A stretch of DNA of 64,000 bases from Leadbetterella byssophila_A (GTDB lineage: Bacteria; Bacteroidota; Bacteroidia; Cytophagales; Spirosomataceae), in the NCBI GenBank assembly GCA_040394735.1, contig JBEBRR010000006.1:25643-89642 (forward strand). The letters run 5' to 3'. The notes beneath the pieces were generated by a model that had not been told where the DNA came from, did no database searches, and was given only the letters and a program-made list of their open reading frames with translations. The position numbers were made by a program, and so were the translations under genes. The number at the start of each line of letters is the position of its first letter. Within the stretch, counting starts at the first letter, position 1. This document shows, piece after piece, positions 60,725 through 64,000 of this stretch.

Positions 60725-61237
60725 ATGGATAAACAAGTAGCCGCATTAAAGAACGGAGACCGCCGGGAGATCGAGAAGCTTTATAACCAGTACAGGAGCG
60801 GGTTTATCCTTTTTCTGAGCAGGTATGGTCTGCCGCAGGAGGAGCTCACGGATATATACCAGGATTCAGTGGTGGCATTGATTGAAAACGCCCGTAAGGG
60901 GCTGATGGATAACCTGGAGGTGGAATTAAAGACCTATTTATTTGCCATAGGAAAATTTATGGTGTTTAAACGCCTGAAAAAGGAGCGGGAGATCAATACG
61001 GAAGACCTGATCCTGGAATGGTACGATACGGGCAGTGAAGAAACGGAATCGCCGGGGCTAAGGGCTGCGCTCAACCGCCTGGGAGGGCGGTGTTATGAGC
61101 TGCTGAACCTTTTCTATTACCAGGGTAAAAAACTGGATGAGATCCGGGTGCTGATGGGATACGAGAAGAAGGAGGTACTGAAAAGTCAGAAATCAAGATG
61201 TTTAAAACAGCTAAAGGAAATTATTGAGAATGGATAA
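60725..61237 (+). CDS. Sigma-70 family (ECF-like) RNA polymerase sigma factor
   Basis: The 170-residue protein has region 2-like YNQYRSGFILFLSRYGLPQEELTDIYQDSVVALIEN (in pieces) at about 20-56, and region 4-like GGRCYELLNLFYYQGKKLDEIRVLMGYEKKEV near the C-terminus. It is divergent from the usual RpoE sequence and resembles the sigma factors beside CHAT/TPR genes in Bacteroidota. Its stop overlaps the start of the TPR/anti-sigma-like gene by eight bases (ATGGATAA), showing translational coupling. Confidence 0.82.
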   Translation: MDKQVAALKNGDRREIEKLYNQYRSGFILFLSRYGLPQEELTDIYQDSVVALIENARKGLMDNLEVELKTYLFAIGKFMVFKRLKKEREINTEDLILEWYDTGSEETESPGLRAALNRLGGRCYELLNLFYYQGKKLDEIRVLMGYEKKEVLKSQKSRCLKQLKEIIENG

Positions 61238-61928
61238 ATCGTGGATCGACCGGTATTTTGAAGGAGATCTCAGCCCGGAAGAGGAACAGGCCCTGCTGAA
61301 AAAGGTAGAGCAGGACCCCGAATTCCGGGAAGAGTGGGAATTTCAGCATTCCGTGAAGCGGGCTGTTCACCGGAAAGAACGGGAAGAGCTGAAAAGCTTT
61401 CTCCGGGAAGTGGAAGACCGCCGGAGCAGGGGTAAAAAAATGCCTCTTTGGGCAGGGGCTGCGGCGTCACTCCTGCTACTGACAGGTATCTGGTTTTATT
61501 TCCTGCGTGATAACAGTTCGTCTCTGGCGCAGGCCTATTTTCATCCTTTACCCAATATGGTTAGTCCTGTAGTGAGAAGTACGGATGCTGTGCGTGAATC
61601 AGGTGCCGCTTTCCGTGCTTATGAAGACGGCCGTTATGCTGAAGCGGCCAGGGAATTTAAAAAAGCAGGTGAAGAACCTTATGCCGCACTTTACGAAGCA
61701 GTCAGTTACCTGGCGATAGACAGCACAGAGACCGCCTTACGTACCCTGAGTAGTTTTTCCGCTACTGACGGAGACCTTCCTCTGGAAACTTACCGGAAAT
61801 GGTACCTGGGCATAGCTCTTCTCAGAAGCGGAGAAAAAGCTAAGGCGAAAGCGCTTTTCAGGGAGCTGGAAGCTTATCCCAACCCGGTACAGGAAAAGGC
61901 CGGTGAAATACTGGAAAAGCTCAGGTGA
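61230..61928 (+). CDS. Membrane anti-sigma-like protein with periplasmic TPR region
   Basis: From the ATG at 61230 the protein is 232 residues. The N-terminus (MDKSWIDRYFEGDLSPEEEQALLKK in pieces: WIDRYFEGDLSPEE) matches the anti-sigma helix pattern without a zinc site. One membrane helix (PLWAGAAASLLLLTGIWFYFL) follows at about 73-93. The outer part has TPR-like helices (AYEDGRYAEAAREFKKAGEEPYA, GIALLRSGEKAKAKALFRELEA). It is coupled to the sigma gene and overlaps the convergent CHAT gene by eight bases. Confidence 0.75.
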   Translation: MDKSWIDRYFEGDLSPEEEQALLKKVEQDPEFREEWEFQHSVKRAVHRKEREELKSFLREVEDRRSRGKKMPLWAGAAASLLLLTGIWFYFLRDNSSSLAQAYFHPLPNMVSPVVRSTDAVRESGAAFRAYEDGRYAEAAREFKKAGEEPYAALYEAVSYLAIDSTETALRTLSSFSATDGDLPLETYRKWYLGIALLRSGEKAKAKALFRELEAYPNPVQEKAGEILEKLR

Positions 61929-64000
61929 GCTTGCGGGAAGCTCTCCGCCGTATAAAGAAGAAGGTCAGTCCCGCTGCAATTACAACCGCAATGGTTACAG
62001 GGAAATAAGCCGGGATCCGGCCCATACCCAGAGGGGCAGTATCACCGGTGAGTATAAAACCGGCCCAGTAATAAGGGTGGGTCTTCATGGGATATTTTTC
62101 CACAAAGGCGCGTTTTGCCAGCATCAGCGCTTCATCTTTGGGTTTGCCATTAGACAGGTATTCATAAAACAGGGTCATCAGTTCGGCGCTTTCCTTATCG
62201 GGCACCTGCCACAGGCTGGCTACGGAAGAGCGCACACCCGCATAGGTCAGTGCCCGCGCCAGGCTCATTACTCCTTCGCCGTTCAGGTATTTCCCCAGGC
62301 CGGTATTGCAGGCGCTCAGCACCACCATTTCCGAAGGAAAATTCAGGGCGTAAAGTTCATGAAAGTATAGTTTTTCGTTGCGGGCAAAGATAAGGCTTGA
62401 CTGCTCATAATCTTCTTCGTCCATCTCTGAATGCATGGCCAGGTGATGTACCTTAAATTTCCCCAGCGATTTTAAGAATACGGTTTTGCCCGCCTGATCT
62501 CCTTCATAGAGGGCAGTTTCGCCGATGTGCTCCCGGATATTTTTCAGCTCATGAACAGAATAACGAAGCTCTTCCGGCCGGCTTCCGGCTGCTGTACCGG
62601 TGGAGGAATACATGGGAACAAAACCTGCCAGGTTACCTTTTATCTGTGAGAAACGGGAATTATCCCGGTTCAGAAGCAGATTCCGGAAACTGAAGCCGTA
62701 CGATACCGGCCGGGAGTTGCGGAGGAGGATCTCAAAGGGCAGGTAGCTGAGAAAACCTTCGGAAATAAAGATAACCGATGAATAACGTTCGGTTTCCAGG
62801 GGAGTCATGAGCGTGCTTTGCAGGCTGTTCTGCAGTGCAGCAGGAGGGTGCCGGATATTTCGCAGACTGGTCAGGTAGAGTTCGGTTTTTGTCTTCAGTT
62901 CCTGGACTTCACCCAATGTCCTGAGCGTGATCTTGTCGCGGCTGATCACATGGGCATATACCTGTTTTTCACCTACCGTATATTTGATAATCACCTCTCC
63001 GGGCTTCAGCAGCTGCTGAATTTCCCGGATGTCAAAACCGGATGTGCTCATGCCGGAGTATTCCCGGGATATCCCGGAAAGCTTTTTTTCAATGGCGGTG
63101 AGCTGAATATCAATTTCCCGGATTTCCTTTTCGTGCCGGAGTTCGGATTCATAGGTGCGCGTTAACAGGTTCCGTTGAAGCTGAAGGTTGTTTTTTTGTT
63201 CAATTTCCGCTTTGGGAAGATTCAGATTCTGCAGGTACTTCGAAGAAAACCGGCTCCATAAATGAGCATTGCTGATCGCTTCCACCTGGTTAAGATCACG
63301 GATCACCTCTTCATAGGTTAAAGGTACCGGGGAGTGAAAAAGCCCGTCTTCGATCTGGTCCAGCAGCGAACCCAGCTGGGCGTTGTAAACACCGTTCTGA
63401 TAATACTTTTCAAACACCTGTGCTGCCAGGTGAAAAAAATGTCTTGCAGTCCGGTTATCTTCTGCTTTTTCGCCGGTCAGATGGTATATGTTCTGGTAGG
63501 TCCAGGCGGAATGAATGAGCAGGTTAAGAAAGATGGCGTTAACATGTTCAGGGTATTTCTGTATGTCGGCTTTCCGGATGTCTTCTTTTTCGCCCAGCAC
63601 GTCCCGGTAGATTTTACCCAGGCTTTTTTTAGCTTCTTCCGTTTTCCCGAGTCGCGACAAAAGCTCGGCTTTCAGGGCTACCAGCGTTTGCCGGCTTTTT
63701 GAACCGGGTGAAAAATCAAAGGCAGCCAGGCACAGATTCACATTCCTGAGGGCTTCCGCATTATTTCCGGCATCATAATGGGTTAAGGCCAGCGCCGCAT
63801 ATTTCTTCATCTGGTTGTAGGGCTTTTGTTCTGCCTTATTGACCATTTCTGCATATTGGAGGGCCTGATCCAGCTTACCCTGCTGCCGGAGGCAGTATTG
63901 TACCAACTCGTAACCCGCACTCAGTATCCCCTTATTAAGAGCTGCCCACTCCCGGGGAGCTTTCCCGAAGAACTCTTCCAGCAGCCTGAGATGCTGTATC
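61921..64000 (-). CDS. TPR-CHAT caspase-like protein with C-terminal membrane anchor (N-terminus off window)
   Basis: At least 692 residues are in the window, and the frame is open to the right edge. TPR-like helices (QYCLRQQGKLDQALQYAE, YDAGNNAEALRNVNLCL) precede a coiled region and a CHAT peptidase. The catalytic pair is His in HLAMHSEMDE (codon 62431-62433) and Cys in VLSACNTGLG (62308-62310). GVRSSVASLWQVPD is also diagnostic. The C-terminus has one helix (YFPVTIAVVIAAGLTFFFI) and a basic tail, so the peptidase faces the periplasm if a signal peptide exists. Confidence 0.88.
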   Translation of the reverse strand, partial: IQHLRLLEEFFGKAPREWAALNKGILSAGYELVQYCLRQQGKLDQALQYAEMVNKAEQKPYNQMKKYAALALTHYDAGNNAEALRNVNLCLAAFDFSPGSKSRQTLVALKAELLSRLGKTEEAKKSLGKIYRDVLGEKEDIRKADIQKYPEHVNAIFLNLLIHSAWTYQNIYHLTGEKAEDNRTARHFFHLAAQVFEKYYQNGVYNAQLGSLLDQIEDGLFHSPVPLTYEEVIRDLNQVEAISNAHLWSRFSSKYLQNLNLPKAEIEQKNNLQLQRNLLTRTYESELRHEKEIREIDIQLTAIEKKLSGISREYSGMSTSGFDIREIQQLLKPGEVIIKYTVGEKQVYAHVISRDKITLRTLGEVQELKTKTELYLTSLRNIRHPPAALQNSLQSTLMTPLETERYSSVIFISEGFLSYLPFEILLRNSRPVSYGFSFRNLLLNRDNSRFSQIKGNLAGFVPMYSSTGTAAGSRPEELRYSVHELKNIREHIGETALYEGDQAGKTVFLKSLGKFKVHHLAMHSEMDEEDYEQSSLIFARNEKLYFHELYALNFPSEMVVLSACNTGLGKYLNGEGVMSLARALTYAGVRSSVASLWQVPDKESAELMTLFYEYLSNGKPKDEALMLAKRAFVEKYPMKTHPYYWAGFILTGDTAPLGMGRIPAYFPVTIAVVIAAGLTFFFIRRRASRKLT

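Noticed and set aside
61921..64000. Type III-E CRISPR (Csx29-like) or gasdermin-CHAT defence system
   Set aside because: No gasdermin-like small protein, Cas7-11 or CRISPR array is adjacent. The CHAT protein has a membrane anchor and sits beside a sigma/anti-sigma pair instead.
1..64000. tRNA, rRNA or insertion sequence
   Set aside because: No cloverleaf, rRNA segment or transposase motif was recognised in any spacer or frame. A covariance search was not possible.

Overview
The window is an ordinary stretch of chromosome from a Gram-negative member of the Bacteroidota, most likely of the Cytophagales type. Three things point there: the LpxC-FabZ fusion, the gene order DUF177-rpmF-plsX-fabH-efp-accB-accC, and repeated matches to the Bacteroidota promoter (TTTG or TTG, about 18-20 bases, then TAnnTTTG). 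TonB receptor, AraC/7TM sensor and KduI/KduD genes fit the same picture. No rRNA, tRNA, CRISPR array, prophage or insertion sequence was found.

Layout. 1-2.9 kb and on to 6.9 kb: a DUF2853 gene, a small lipoprotein, then a minus-strand operon for fatty acid initiation (DUF177, L32, PlsX, FabH, an outer-membrane protein, EF-P, AccB, AccC). 7.1-12.6 kb: CoaX, NadD, guanylate kinase, an ECF sigma factor with a short anti-sigma-like membrane protein, and a UvrD/PcrA helicase. 12.7-19.2 kb: a secreted EEP-family hydrolase, an MBOAT/SGNH set for polysaccharide O-acetylation, and GpmI. 19.8-23.1 kb: a large Oar-type TonB receptor behind a 480-base AT-rich leader. 23.3-33.2 kb, all on the plus strand: TsaE, alanine dehydrogenase, glycosylasparaginase, alpha-L-fucosidase, an HD hydrolase, LpxD, LpxC-FabZ, LpxA and an orphan ABC ATPase. 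33.2-41.7 kb: a cupin-like protein with a lipoprotein intradiol dioxygenase, DUF4920, UvrB, a large unknown secreted protein, DprA, a MerR-like protein and RsgA. 42-50 kb: a 39-residue membrane protein, an enoyl-CoA hydratase, GlnS, a decayed BrnT-type toxin-antitoxin pair, an FAD oxidoreductase, a membrane AraC sensor and tryptophanase. 50.2-55.5 kb: a pectin module (LacI regulator, KduD, KduI, and a CE12-GH28 fusion).

55.5-64 kb is the least conventional part. An unusual sigma factor overlaps the gene for a membrane protein with an N-terminal anti-sigma-like region and an outward-facing TPR region. That gene converges on and overlaps a TPR-CHAT caspase-like protein with a C-terminal membrane anchor. 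Divergent from the sigma gene is a run of six envelope genes: an OmpA-fused LamG-like protein, lipoproteins, a secreted protein with a repeated LLPVK motif, and a small membrane protein. The 85-base divergent spacer carries a perfect 7-3-7 inverted repeat. I infer an envelope-stress circuit in which CHAT proteolysis or TPR-TPR contact could release the sigma factor. This is a hypothesis drawn from gene layout and topology.

Limits: domain assignments come from motif recognition by eye, positions of domains are approximate, and the right-hand CHAT gene runs off the window.
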